From a virus, in the IMG/VR virus record IMGVR_UViG_3300010885_054974, positions 1-64,000 of that record: a stretch of DNA of 64,000 nucleotides. One strand, written 5' to 3'. Positions 16,208-24,182 of the stretch are shown here, piece after piece. The notes under the pieces were generated by a model. That model made no database searches. It had not been told where the DNA came from and was given only the letters and a program-made list of their open reading frames with translations. The translations under genes and the position numbers were made by a program. How positions within the stretch are numbered: the stretch's first letter is position 1; each line of letters starts with the position of its first letter.

Positions 16208-17024
16208 AGTATTCAATTAGTTCGTCTGTGGCAAAACTCTTTTCATGATAGTGTACCGGTGCTGTTTGATTGATGTTGTTGATGCGTATCATGTCACCAT
16301 CCTGTTCAGTAACGCAGTATTCTGTCCAAGGTTGATCGTCACTCCAGCCCTGTATGCCCGATTTCATATGTACAAAGTTTACAAAATCCAAACTAGGATT
16401 GTAACAGGGTGCATCCATGATCTTGGCCACTAGGGCATACACCACATCAGTTGTTGGGTAGGGGTCATCACAATTCTTCAGCTCTGCTCTTACATCTGCC
16501 CAATTTTCAAATATCTGTCGGGCCAGTTCAAAAAACTGTCGACTGGTTTCACTGTAGCGCCAATACATTAATCCATTGTACACATCTGGCAACCGGTTGG
16601 CATCAAATATTTGTCTGTACTTTCTTACCCATGACAGCCGTTGTTGATAATCTCTACAGCCATGACTTAGACAAACATCTTGTAATCTAAATGCCGTCCA
16701 CCAATGGTCAATTGAGCGAGTAAACAGCAAATCACTTTCTAACTTGACAGTTTCTTTATAGGGACTTAGCCACCAGGTGTGCCATTCATTGGCATAAGGG
16801 CCTTGCCCTTCAACTCGGTTGGTGGGAATTATATGCTCAAATACCGCTCGATGCTGATCTGTGACTTGCTCTAGTGTTGCCGAATCAACTATGACACTAC
16901 AGTTCTTGATGCGTTGCGTTGCTTGTATATTTAGCGCCTGTAGGTAAGCCAGCCGCAGGTAGTCTGTTGCTTCTGTGTTGATGGCTACTGTCAAGAAACC
17001 TTGGGCGGCGTAGTGCTTAGGCAT
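16176..17024 (-). CDS. GT-A-like glycosyltransferase
   Basis: 282 residues. The N-terminus (FLTVAINTEATDYLRLAYLQA) resembles the first strand and helix of GT8-like GT-A proteins. VKLESDLLF puts an ESD at 96-98 where the DxD metal site is expected, and YNGLMYWRYSE is the usual segment after it. An Asp at the first DxD position is replaced by Glu, so activity is likely but not certain. It overlaps its neighbour at 16991 by 34 bases and is similar in layout to it, consistent with an old duplication. Confidence 0.65.
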   Translation of the reverse strand: MPKHYAAQGFLTVAINTEATDYLRLAYLQALNIQATQRIKNCSVIVDSATLEQVTDQHRAVFEHIIPTNRVEGQGPYANEWHTWWLSPYKETVKLESDLLFTRSIDHWWTAFRLQDVCLSHGCRDYQQRLSWVRKYRQIFDANRLPDVYNGLMYWRYSETSRQFFELARQIFENWADVRAELKNCDDPYPTTDVVYALVAKIMDAPCYNPSLDFVNFVHMKSGIQGWSDDQPWTEYCVTEQDGDMIRINNINQTAPVHYHEKSFATDELIEYYERRVIPTIS

Positions 17025-17788
17025 TGATCTACAAATTCCTTTAGATTGGGTGTGGTCAAATATCGTTTGCTCATCACATGCAGACTCTGCCGGGGCAACA
17101 CATAGGCCTGATCTGAGCGCACCACAACACGATTGTCTCGTAATTCCATGCTGGTGATTGCACCAGCAAATGTTGTAATCGTATGTGGCGCAAATGATTT
17201 TCGATTTAAACTGTAGCCACTAAGAATATAGTGTGCAATGGCAAAGGCATAATCATTTCGGTAGTTGCCTTCGCGAACATTGTACAGCAATCTGTAATAG
17301 TCGTAATTGCGTTTGATTCTGGCCACCAGTTCAAAAAACATTTTTGTTTTTTCACTGCGTCTAAACAACACAGCAGTGGCCCAAACAAAAGGCAAACTAT
17401 GCGGGCCCATCACACTGGGCTCGTATACTCCATCAATGGTGTGGTTTCGGTCAAAAAGCAAGTAATCGAACGGGCACTCAAATAGCTGGCCAATACTATC
17501 ATCAAGTATAAGATAATCGGCGTCAAGGATGATGGTTTCATCGTAGGGGCTTGATTCATATGCTTCGTGTCTTCCAAAATTTTTCCATTCTACAAATTGA
17601 CCTGTGTCTGAACTAAATCGTCGATTGGTGCCGGTATCCGTTGCACCAACAATGGTTGTGGGTAATCCCAAAAAGTGTTGGATCAGTCTAGCGTTTTGTT
17701 CAGCAATAGCAACATAATCTGTTTCACGAGTATTGGTTGCAAATATTACCGCGCCTCTAGATTTTGCGGATTCGTTTAAGTTCGGCAT
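16991..17788 (-). CDS. GT-A-like glycosyltransferase
   Basis: 265 residues from the ATG at 17788 (an ATG at 17806 would add six). The start RGAVIFATNTRETDYVAIA is the first beta-alpha unit of a GT-A fold. IILDADYLI provides a DAD motif at 89-91, followed by a recognisable YRNDYAFAIAHYI segment. This combination is common among putative glycosyltransferases of aquatic T4-like phages. Sugar and acceptor unknown. It overlaps the upstream small gene by 32 bases and the downstream transferase by 34. Confidence 0.7.
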   Translation of the reverse strand: MPNLNESAKSRGAVIFATNTRETDYVAIAEQNARLIQHFLGLPTTIVGATDTGTNRRFSSDTGQFVEWKNFGRHEAYESSPYDETIILDADYLILDDSIGQLFECPFDYLLFDRNHTIDGVYEPSVMGPHSLPFVWATAVLFRRSEKTKMFFELVARIKRNYDYYRLLYNVREGNYRNDYAFAIAHYILSGYSLNRKSFAPHTITTFAGAITSMELRDNRVVVRSDQAYVLPRQSLHVMSKRYLTTPNLKEFVDQCLSTTPPKVS

Positions 17789-18071
17789 GTTGTTGGTGCC
17801 ATTCATTCATCACTTCTTGGTAATGTTGTTGTGCTGTGACTAAGAATACCTGTCGATCTATTTCAATGGGGTTATGGAACACATCTTCCAGGTACAACAC
17901 ATCTGTGGGCCATGTTTTTACAAACGCCAGTAGTTCGGGGGTGACTCGAAACATACCACCATTATGTGTGATATGCAACTTGGTCAAGATGCGCTCGCGA
18001 AGTATTTCGGCATTTAGATGATAGTCTGTTGCTTGCCGAATTTGTTCTACAATGGGTTTAAGGTCGCTCAT
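17757..18071 (-). CDS. Conserved phage protein of unknown function (104 aa)
   Basis: Start assigned to the ATG at 18071 (MSDLKPIVEQIRQATDYH); a TTG six codons earlier is open but has no ribosome site. The sequence, with THNGGMFRVTPELLAFV and a C-terminal HYQEVMNEWHQQHAEL helix, is of a kind I remember from other T4-like aquatic phages next to structural genes, without known function. It is the first gene of the minus-strand accessory operon after the fibre genes. A possible sigma70-type promoter and a strong hairpin lie just upstream. Confidence 0.7.
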   Translation of the reverse strand: MSDLKPIVEQIRQATDYHLNAEILRERILTKLHITHNGGMFRVTPELLAFVKTWPTDVLYLEDVFHNPIEIDRQVFLVTAQQHYQEVMNEWHQQHAELKRIRKI

Positions 18072-18077
18072 GGATAC

Positions 18078-18106
18078 AGTATAACACAAATTGCACCCAA
18101 GGTAAA
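18078..18106 (-). promoter_or_regulatory. Possible sigma70-type promoter for the accessory operon
   Basis: Reading the minus strand, TTTACC (18106-18101) and TATACT (18083-18078) are separated by 17 bases, the ideal spacing. Transcription would start at about 18071, exactly at the ATG of the next gene, giving a leaderless message, so either the promoter is weak evidence or translation starts without a leader. The -35 box overlaps the hairpin at 18101-18130. Confidence 0.35.
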
Positions 18107-18130
18107 GCGGCCGAAGCCGCTGAGTTTACC
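18101..18130. terminator. Strong hairpin, likely terminator
   Basis: GGTAAA (18101-18106) can pair with TTTACC (18125-18130), enclosing the perfect stem AGCGGC/GCCGCT around a 4-base loop. On the minus strand the loop is C(UUCG)G, the exceptionally stable tetraloop. On the plus strand the hairpin is followed by GTTTTTG. It lies between the fibre block and the accessory operon and probably separates their transcripts. Confidence 0.6.
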
Positions 18131-18141
18131 GTTTTTGACTG

Positions 18142-19131
18142 TTACGCAATGGTTACAGTGCCCCAAGTGTTGGTTAGATTGGTTGTCTCCGGAGGACGCA
18201 CTGTGATGTTGGTGGTGATGGCCAAGTTCAAACTGTCATTGAATACGCCTTGTGTGGGTGGAGTACCAACTGGACTGTACACAGGCAAACTTGGAGGTGC
18301 TGTGTTGGTATCGGCAGCCGCATCACTTAGGTCTATAGTAAATGTCATTACTGTGCCGACATCAGCATTCGAGCCTTGCACACCATTGGTCTTGATACCA
18401 ACTGCAATGCTGTTACTGCTGTAGTCAGCTGTACCACTGGCACTTGTTAGTGTAATGATACTCTGGTTGCTGGTGGTACATTGCCAATATCCCAATGATC
18501 CATTGGAAGCTGATACTGTGCCACCTGTGCCTGTGCGGCCACCGTTGGTCGCGGCACCAACCACAATACTTGCGAATTTGGTGTTGAACAATGCCAACCA
18601 GTCTGCACCTTTTGCATTGCCCAGTGTGTTGACACAACTGAAAGTCAATACCAATTTGCCACCAGCATTGAAGAAATAACGAGCTTGGTCTGCACTGGCA
18701 AATGTTGCTGTACGAGTAATCTGTGCTGTGGTAGGAGTTGCGGTGTTCCAAGTATACGCTGTTGGTGCTGAACCGGTGATGTCAGTGCCGTTGGTATTGG
18801 CGTTCAATCTGTTGGTGTATGCTGTGCTGATGCTAGAACTAAAGGTGGCAAGATAGGAAATCAAACTACCAGTAGTTGGTGCGCCAATGCCTGTACCAGA
18901 TCCACTCTGGTGTGTGTAAATTGAGTTCAGTGTGTTGACTGCTGTGGCCCATTGTGTGGCTGTGACTAGACCTGCTTGACTGACTTGACTCAACGAAGTT
19001 TGACCGTAGCCGGCGTTGCCGTTGCCCACGGCCCAAATAGTGTTGATTGTGTTTGATGTTGAACTGGGGCTAACACCAACAAATCCGTTGTAGTCTGCCG
19101 CTTGTATTAGTCCACCTGATGAATATGCCAT
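18142..19131 (-). CDS. Putative tail fibre / virion structural protein
   Basis: 329 residues, very rich in Ser, Thr, Asn, Gly and Ala and low in charge, as in phage fibre and adhesin proteins. The N-terminus MAYSSGGLIQAADYNGFVG is hydrophilic with no signal. A beta-rich body with repeated TLTSAS/TATFAS stretches follows, and the C-terminus includes a proline-rich PPSLPVYSPVGTPP linker. No catalytic motif. It is the last gene of the fibre block, 12 bases after the next fibre gene and ending just before a strong hairpin. Function is inferred from composition and location. Confidence 0.65.
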   Translation of the reverse strand: MAYSSGGLIQAADYNGFVGVSPSSTSNTINTIWAVGNGNAGYGQTSLSQVSQAGLVTATQWATAVNTLNSIYTHQSGSGTGIGAPTTGSLISYLATFSSSISTAYTNRLNANTNGTDITGSAPTAYTWNTATPTTAQITRTATFASADQARYFFNAGGKLVLTFSCVNTLGNAKGADWLALFNTKFASIVVGAATNGGRTGTGGTVSASNGSLGYWQCTTSNQSIITLTSASGTADYSSNSIAVGIKTNGVQGSNADVGTVMTFTIDLSDAAADTNTAPPSLPVYSPVGTPPTQGVFNDSLNLAITTNITVRPPETTNLTNTWGTVTIA

Positions 19132-19143
19132 ATCTTTTTCCTA

Positions 19144-20664
19144 TTACGAATTTAGTTTTACTGTAGCTTCAATTATACCCTCACCGGCAGTAGTTTTGCT
19201 AGTCAATGCTCGCCCAATTACATTCCACGGGGAAATTTCGGTTCTTGCGCCTGCTCTGGCCAATCCATTGCCTGCGCTTACTAATCTGTCACCCTTTTTA
19301 ATTGGGCCAATAACTCGAACGGGAACCCGTCCACTTACCGCAACTGGTGGGTGTGTACTATCTGATCCAGCACCGCTGTTCATCAAATAGGCTGCCTTAG
19401 TACTTATGACACCAAGGATGTTTTCACTTAATTCTGACACCACAGCAGTGATTTCTTTGGCTCCGCCCAATTCAACCACAGTACCTGGACTGATCACTGC
19501 ATCAGCTTCAAAGCGTTCTGCAACGTCCGCGTACTGTGCATGAATTGATGTACCATAAATGTTGTTCCACCAAGCAGTTGTGCTACCCAAATTGTATGTT
19601 AGATTGGCTGTTGGTACCAGGTTGGCACCGAAAGTTGTGTTGCCACCTGACCCGCCTAGTCCTAGGCCAGTGATCGAATCGTCAACATATTTCTTGGTTG
19701 CCACACTGGTTGTAGAACCCAATGCTGTGTTGGCTGTGATTTTAACTGTGCCGTCTCCGCCCAAGGTCAATAATCTTGTTGGAGTTCCGCTAACGTTTGC
19801 AAAGAAATCCAAATTGTGCCCTGTTACTGCACTAGAAATCCTTGCGGCACCAGATACCACAGATACAGTAACATCGCCGGCGGCACCCACTGTGAGTCCG
19901 CTGTCGCTGGAAATAGTTTGTGCCGCAGAAAATGGTGTTGTGCCCGACAATCTAGCAAATACTGATGCAGAAGATCCGCCCAATTTATCTGCATTGTTGG
20001 CATTGCCCCAATAGCGCAGTCCAACCAATGTTCCGCCAATGGTATCGTCGGCCAGGTTCATACCAGGGTTAATGGTGTTGAATCCACTGGATGTCAGCAA
20101 CGGACTTGGTGTAAAAGCAGTATCTGTGCTCAAAATCGCTGCCAATTTGTTGTTGATCAAGAACTTGACAATAACATGTGTGGCTGTACCGTCGCTTAAA
20201 ATATCTGCAATGGCACCCGACTGACCTGTGGTGGCTGTAAATGCAGGTCCAATCACTGTCCAACCAGCATCGCCCACACCACCGTTGTTGACTTTTAGCT
20301 GTGCATTGGCACTGTCCCACCAAAGATCACCTGTTGCAGATGTGTCGTAGGCCGAGTCCGGTCTAGTGGCACTGGAAGTAGCACCACTGATACGCTTCCA
20401 ACCCACCTCTGAACCCATGTAAACTTTAAGAACCTTGTTGGCAGCATCGTTTTTGTCCCACCAAAGTTGCCCCTCTTGTGGGTGCTGTGGCGCTGTGCCG
20501 CTGGCAAAGTTTTCTAACAACTGTATGAAGTTTTCGTTGAGAAATTGTCCGTAGCCAGGAAAGTTTTTGCCCACTAGGGTCAGGCTGGTAGTGGTGGAGT
20601 TTGATGTACCCGGTTCAATCGATGCCAGGGTTGTGCCATCTGAATTTGTTATTGTATATGCCAT
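19144..20664 (-). CDS. Tail fibre, N-terminal attachment domain plus YADVAE-type C-terminal domain
   Basis: 506 residues. The N-terminus (MAYTITNSDGTTLASIEPG, then LVGKNFPGYGQFLNENF, QLLENFA and GQLWW) is shared with the genes at 20706 and 24183 and is likely the part that docks on the baseplate or a shared fibre. The middle is beta-rich. The C-terminus begins YADVAERFEADAVISPG, continues GVISTKAAYLMNS, then VSGRVPVRVIGPIKKGD. It resembles the Peptidase_G2-like/intramolecular chaperone region at the end of many phage fibres, and a second copy ends the gene at 26115. A late-promoter box lies 27 bases upstream. Confidence 0.75.
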   Translation of the reverse strand: MAYTITNSDGTTLASIEPGTSNSTTTSLTLVGKNFPGYGQFLNENFIQLLENFASGTAPQHPQEGQLWWDKNDAANKVLKVYMGSEVGWKRISGATSSATRPDSAYDTSATGDLWWDSANAQLKVNNGGVGDAGWTVIGPAFTATTGQSGAIADILSDGTATHVIVKFLINNKLAAILSTDTAFTPSPLLTSSGFNTINPGMNLADDTIGGTLVGLRYWGNANNADKLGGSSASVFARLSGTTPFSAAQTISSDSGLTVGAAGDVTVSVVSGAARISSAVTGHNLDFFANVSGTPTRLLTLGGDGTVKITANTALGSTTSVATKKYVDDSITGLGLGGSGGNTTFGANLVPTANLTYNLGSTTAWWNNIYGTSIHAQYADVAERFEADAVISPGTVVELGGAKEITAVVSELSENILGVISTKAAYLMNSGAGSDSTHPPVAVSGRVPVRVIGPIKKGDRLVSAGNGLARAGARTEISPWNVIGRALTSKTTAGEGIIEATVKLNS

Positions 20665-20690
20665 TTAAGTAACTGCTCCAATATTAAGTT

Positions 20691-20698
20691 TATTTATC
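20691..20698 (-). promoter_or_regulatory. T4-type late promoter box (GATAAATA)
   Basis: Minus-strand GATAAATA, followed 27 bases later by the ATG of the fibre gene at 20664. It matches the box found before other late genes in this window and is presumably read by the gp55 sigma factor encoded at 52407. Confidence 0.55.
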
Positions 20699-20705
20699 AT
20701 GTTTT

Positions 20706-21839
20706 TTACTGATATTGGAACCAGAAATCTCCGTCAGCACCTTGTGTATTATCCGGAGCCAATGCGCTGATATATCTACGACTTCCTTGCCATGTTGTGT
20801 TAGTACCAGTAATGGCCTGCGATACAAATGTTGTTGTGGCAAGTTTTGTGCTGACATCACCAAAAGTTGGGGTTGGGGCTGTGGGCGTGCCTGTAAATAC
20901 CGGGCTTGCCAGGTTGGCTTTAAATGCCAAGTTATTGTTGGTTGCAATGGTCACAGACGCAACATTACCAGCTATTGCAGTATCAATATAGCCACGCTGT
21001 GTATCATCCTGTGACATCACATAGTCTGTGGTTGCTATTTGTGTGGTTCTTGTTCCTGCGGCCGCAGTGGGGGCGGCAGGTGTGCCTGTAAATGTTGGGT
21101 TTGCAATATTTGCTCGCAGACCAATGGCTGTGGTTGTGGATGATGTCAATGCCCCTATATTGGCCAACAGATTGGTATCTATGTAGGATCTGCGTAGATC
21201 ATCTTGTGCCATCACATAGGCCGTAGTTGCTATAGATGTGGAGTTGTCAGCCACAGTGGCAGTGGGTGCTCTGGGATTCCCAGTCAGCACCGGGCTATAG
21301 GTAGTTGCTCTAAGGGCTATGGCGGCATTGGCTGCTGTGACGTTGGCATCTAAGCTGTCTAGTCGTTGGCTCTGAACGCCAGCATTGGCAGTCAATGTTG
21401 CAATTGAACTGTTCTGTACTGCGGCGTTGGCCCATAAATTGGTAATCTGTGTGTCTTGTGCCGCGGCATTGGCATTTAGTACAGCAACATTGGCCAGTAT
21501 TCTGGTATTGATAACATCAATGTTGGCCTGTATTTGCGTGTTTATTGACCCAATTGTGTTGGCCAATACTTCAGCGTTGGCCAGTGCAGTATAAGAGGAT
21601 CCTGTGTAAACACTGATGGCTCGTGTACCGGTATTGTACCATAGCTGTCCTGCAACTGGATTTGCTGGTCCACCGGTGCTGGCAAAGTTTTCCAATAAAA
21701 ACAGTTGGTTTTCATTCAAGTACTCTCCGTAGCCAACAAAATTCCTACCAGCCAAGCTCAATGTTGTACTGGTGTTCAAGGTTCCGTCGGTAATATTGGC
21801 TAATATGGTTCCGTTGTAATGATTTATTGTGTATGCCAT
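20706..21839 (-). CDS. Tail fibre with shared N-terminal attachment domain and repeats
   Basis: 377 residues. Residues 1-75 repeat the shared N-terminus (TTLSLAGRNFVGYGEYLNEN, LLENFAS, GQLWY). A heptad-like segment follows, full of NANAAAQ and ANTIGS steps (about 85-180), probably a trimeric coiled coil. Three copies of a repeat of the form SP-(F/L)TG-PRAPT...TTS-IATT-YV cover residues 185-355. TG.P.APT...T..IATT.YV repeats are widespread in phage fibres. The ending GADGDFWFQYQ matches the end of the 24183 gene (GNPGDIWYQTF). Confidence 0.75.
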   Translation of the reverse strand: MAYTINHYNGTILANITDGTLNTSTTLSLAGRNFVGYGEYLNENQLFLLENFASTGGPANPVAGQLWYNTGTRAISVYTGSSYTALANAEVLANTIGSINTQIQANIDVINTRILANVAVLNANAAAQDTQITNLWANAAVQNSSIATLTANAGVQSQRLDSLDANVTAANAAIALRATTYSPVLTGNPRAPTATVADNSTSIATTAYVMAQDDLRRSYIDTNLLANIGALTSSTTTAIGLRANIANPTFTGTPAAPTAAAGTRTTQIATTDYVMSQDDTQRGYIDTAIAGNVASVTIATNNNLAFKANLASPVFTGTPTAPTPTFGDVSTKLATTTFVSQAITGTNTTWQGSRRYISALAPDNTQGADGDFWFQYQ

Positions 21840-21844
21840 TGTTT

Positions 21845-22801
21845 TTATCCAAAATTGTTTCTGCTAAATGTAGTGGTTATAGAACTGGGAGTACCGACGC
21901 TGTCCATACGTTTCCATTCGCCTTGGCGTTTTACCCAGGCGCTTTGAATTGTTTTCCAAACCCCATCTACTTTAACTGCTAATGTATTTACCGGTTTCCA
22001 TGCTCCGCTGACCTTTACACGGCCTGCGCCGCCACTGGTAAACACCAGTACTGCTTGTCCCGGAGATCCCCCGGATCCTGCCCCAATTCCGCCCTGTGCT
22101 ATGCCACCTGTCCAATAGGCACTACTGGATCCGCCGGCGCCGCTGCCGTCGGCACCCACTGCCCCTGAGCTGGAGCTACCTGCACTGCCTGCAAGTCCGC
22201 CATATGCATTATCGTATCCCGGGCTGCCTCCAGCACCACTACCACCTCCACCTCCGCCACCTCCGCCACCATCACCGGGACAGTCACCACCTGTGGAATT
22301 TCCATTGGTAACGGTGGTAGGATTACTGGCGGAGTAGGCTCCGCGGTTATTTGAACCTCCGCCACCTCCGCCACCTCCGGCGGCAAAATAGGCTGTTGTT
22401 CCATTGACCAGCAACAAGGTGGCTCCTCCGCCCCCGCCTCCGCCACCCGACCAACCCGAAGGTCCTGCATTTCCGCCACGGCCACCATTTAGATATTTTC
22501 CGTCGACTGACGCTGTGTATCCTGCGCCAGCTGAACCGCCACCTCCGCCGGAACTGCTACTGCCACCTCCGCCGGGTCCACCAACTGCAACCAATACTGT
22601 GTCGCCTGAATTAAGAGTAACGGTGTTGTTATAGTACCAACCGCCGCCGCCCGAACCTGCAGGGCCATTGCCATCTTCGCCGCCGGCTCCTCCGCCAGCC
22701 CCCCAAAGGTAAACATCAACTTCGGGTTTAAAGCCGCCAGGTACAGTAAATGACTCTGTGCCACCGTTGTATACAAATCGTTTAACTAGTTGGTTAGCCA
22801 T
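21845..22801 (-). CDS. Polyglycine adhesin (gp38-like composition)
   Basis: 318 residues from the ATG at 22801 (MANQLVKRF), one base after the stop of the sedolisin gene; an upstream start inside that gene is unlikely. After a short beta domain ending VYLWGAGGGAGG, the protein is dominated by glycine/serine runs (about residues 35-245), resembling the polyglycine sandwich of T4-like gp38 receptor-binding adhesins. The C-terminus has a repeated VKVSGAWKP / VKVDGVWKT / VKRQGEWKR unit. Receptor binding at the fibre tip is a reasonable inference. The coding DNA is a low-complexity CCG/CCA/CCT array. Confidence 0.7.
   Translation of the reverse strand: MANQLVKRFVYNGGTESFTVPGGFKPEVDVYLWGAGGGAGGEDGNGPAGSGGGGWYYNNTVTLNSGDTVLVAVGGPGGGGSSSSGGGGGSAGAGYTASVDGKYLNGGRGGNAGPSGWSGGGGGGGGATLLLVNGTTAYFAAGGGGGGGGSNNRGAYSASNPTTVTNGNSTGGDCPGDGGGGGGGGGGSGAGGSPGYDNAYGGLAGSAGSSSSGAVGADGSGAGGSSSAYWTGGIAQGGIGAGSGGSPGQAVLVFTSGGAGRVKVSGAWKPVNTLAVKVDGVWKTIQSAWVKRQGEWKRMDSVGTPSSITTTFSRNNFG
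22235..22450 (-). repeat. Low-complexity glycine-codon array
   Basis: On the plus strand, the interval repeats units such as CCACCTCCGCCACCTCCG (clearest at 22242-22270, 22355-22380 and 22425-22450). All are in frame with glycine codons of the adhesin, so gain or loss of 9-base units would keep the reading frame. Confidence 0.6.
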
Positions 22802-22802
22802 G

Positions 22803-24179
22803 TTAGAATACCTGTCTCCAGTCGCCTGTGTCGTAATCTTTGTTCCAGATTGCTCGAACATTTGCCCAAGTTGTTGCGCTTGTTTTTACTCGCACATTAG
22901 ATACATAACTCCAAGTATTTGCATCTGTTTTAATAGTTGTCCCACCAGAACTTACCATTTGATAGACTACATTGCCCCACGGCACCCCAACGCCTGTTAC
23001 AGGATCCCAATTTGAGCTTGCGGCGTATCCGTTTAGATATGTTGTTGTAGCATTATTGCCTGTTGTTATATCATAATACGCATTTAAGTTTCCGTATAGT
23101 ACAGGATGTATAGCATTAGGTATAGGTCTGCGTCCGCCAGTTAATGACATAAATCTAGCCAACATTCCTGCCATGATAGGTGTTGCGGCACTGGTGCCAC
23201 CATATCCAGTCGGAGTGTTAAACCACATAGCATAAGCATTCATCGGCCCAGCAATATCGGGGATTCCTCGAGTAGTTAATGTAATAGGAGAACTAGCAGT
23301 TAAATTAGATACAAAATAGCGTTTGTATGTTAATCCAGATTGCCAACTTGGTACAGGAATAGTTGTGCTTATTCCGCCGCCGCTACCCCACCCCATTTCT
23401 GTAAACAAAGGATCTCTATTTTCAACTATTTCCGATACTCGAACATTGCCAGCACCTAACGTTAAATTAGTTCCGCCGACAGCAATAACATTTGAACTTG
23501 TTGCTGGATAAGAAACACTAACTATATTTGCATTGGCGTACCATTCACTGCCGTAGTCGCCAGATGCGACTAGAACGCTGATACCTTTTGCGGCAGCATT
23601 TGCTAAAGGGGCCGCAAGCCAGTCTCCAAAATAATAAGTTGTTCCGCTACTGATAAATGATTCTGGATATGCCCAACTAATAGAAATAATATCACAGTTT
23701 TCATTTACAGCACGATTAATAAGATTACCAAATCCTGTTGTTAAATTCTGCGATGGGGTCACTAACGGATTAGTAGTTCCGTAATTAGGCCCAGACTGTG
23801 TTCCAATATATATAACAATATTAGCTTTAGGTGCTATGCCGGCTACACAGTATAAGTCAAGGGTATTCTCGCCGTCAGCATCGCTAACTCCAAATGTACC
23901 CGATGCACCGTCTACCAGCACTGTAGTAATGTTAGCACTAGTAACCAGTGAATTTAGCCCCATATCACGCATAGAATTATTAAAATCTGTTGCGTTCCAA
24001 CCGCCTCCCAAACTAATAATTCCAATTTTAACGTTAGAACCAGTAGAAGGTGGCATGTTGTATGCTGTTGCTATCTGTGTAGGAGTTAACAACCCGAGTT
24101 GATTAATATTAGTCGCAGATGGGAAACTTCCCATTGGGATAGAAAATGAATTTGAGCTAACGTTGCTAGTAGCTATCAT
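22803..24179 (-). CDS. Sedolisin-type (S53) serine-carboxyl peptidase in the tail-fibre locus
   Basis: 458 residues. The start of the mature domain is visible (GLLTPTQIATAYNMP, from 29). The S53 active site is complete: Glu104 and Asp108 in the DGENTLDLY helix (E-x3-D), Asp208 in ASGDYG as the oxyanion Asp, and Ser330 in GYGGTSAATP. RGIPDIAG (305-312) and WDPVTGVGVP (391-400) are further family blocks, the latter near the calcium site. The usual large N-terminal prodomain is absent, and there is no signal peptide. The C-terminal 50 residues form a VKT--TTWANVRAIW repeat like the end of the adhesin next door, suggesting virion attachment. Codons look richer in A/T (TTA, ATA) than in the flanking fibres. 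Confidence 0.88.
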   Translation of the reverse strand: MIATSNVSSNSFSIPMGSFPSATNINQLGLLTPTQIATAYNMPPSTGSNVKIGIISLGGGWNATDFNNSMRDMGLNSLVTSANITTVLVDGASGTFGVSDADGENTLDLYCVAGIAPKANIVIYIGTQSGPNYGTTNPLVTPSQNLTTGFGNLINRAVNENCDIISISWAYPESFISSGTTYYFGDWLAAPLANAAAKGISVLVASGDYGSEWYANANIVSVSYPATSSNVIAVGGTNLTLGAGNVRVSEIVENRDPLFTEMGWGSGGGISTTIPVPSWQSGLTYKRYFVSNLTASSPITLTTRGIPDIAGPMNAYAMWFNTPTGYGGTSAATPIMAGMLARFMSLTGGRRPIPNAIHPVLYGNLNAYYDITTGNNATTTYLNGYAASSNWDPVTGVGVPWGNVVYQMVSSGGTTIKTDANTWSYVSNVRVKTSATTWANVRAIWNKDYDTGDWRQVF

Positions 24180-24182
24180 ATA

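Noticed and set aside
22099-22776. Proline- and valine-rich frames overlapping the adhesin
   Set aside because: They are alternative readings of the GGN/CCN repeat DNA and show no independent features.
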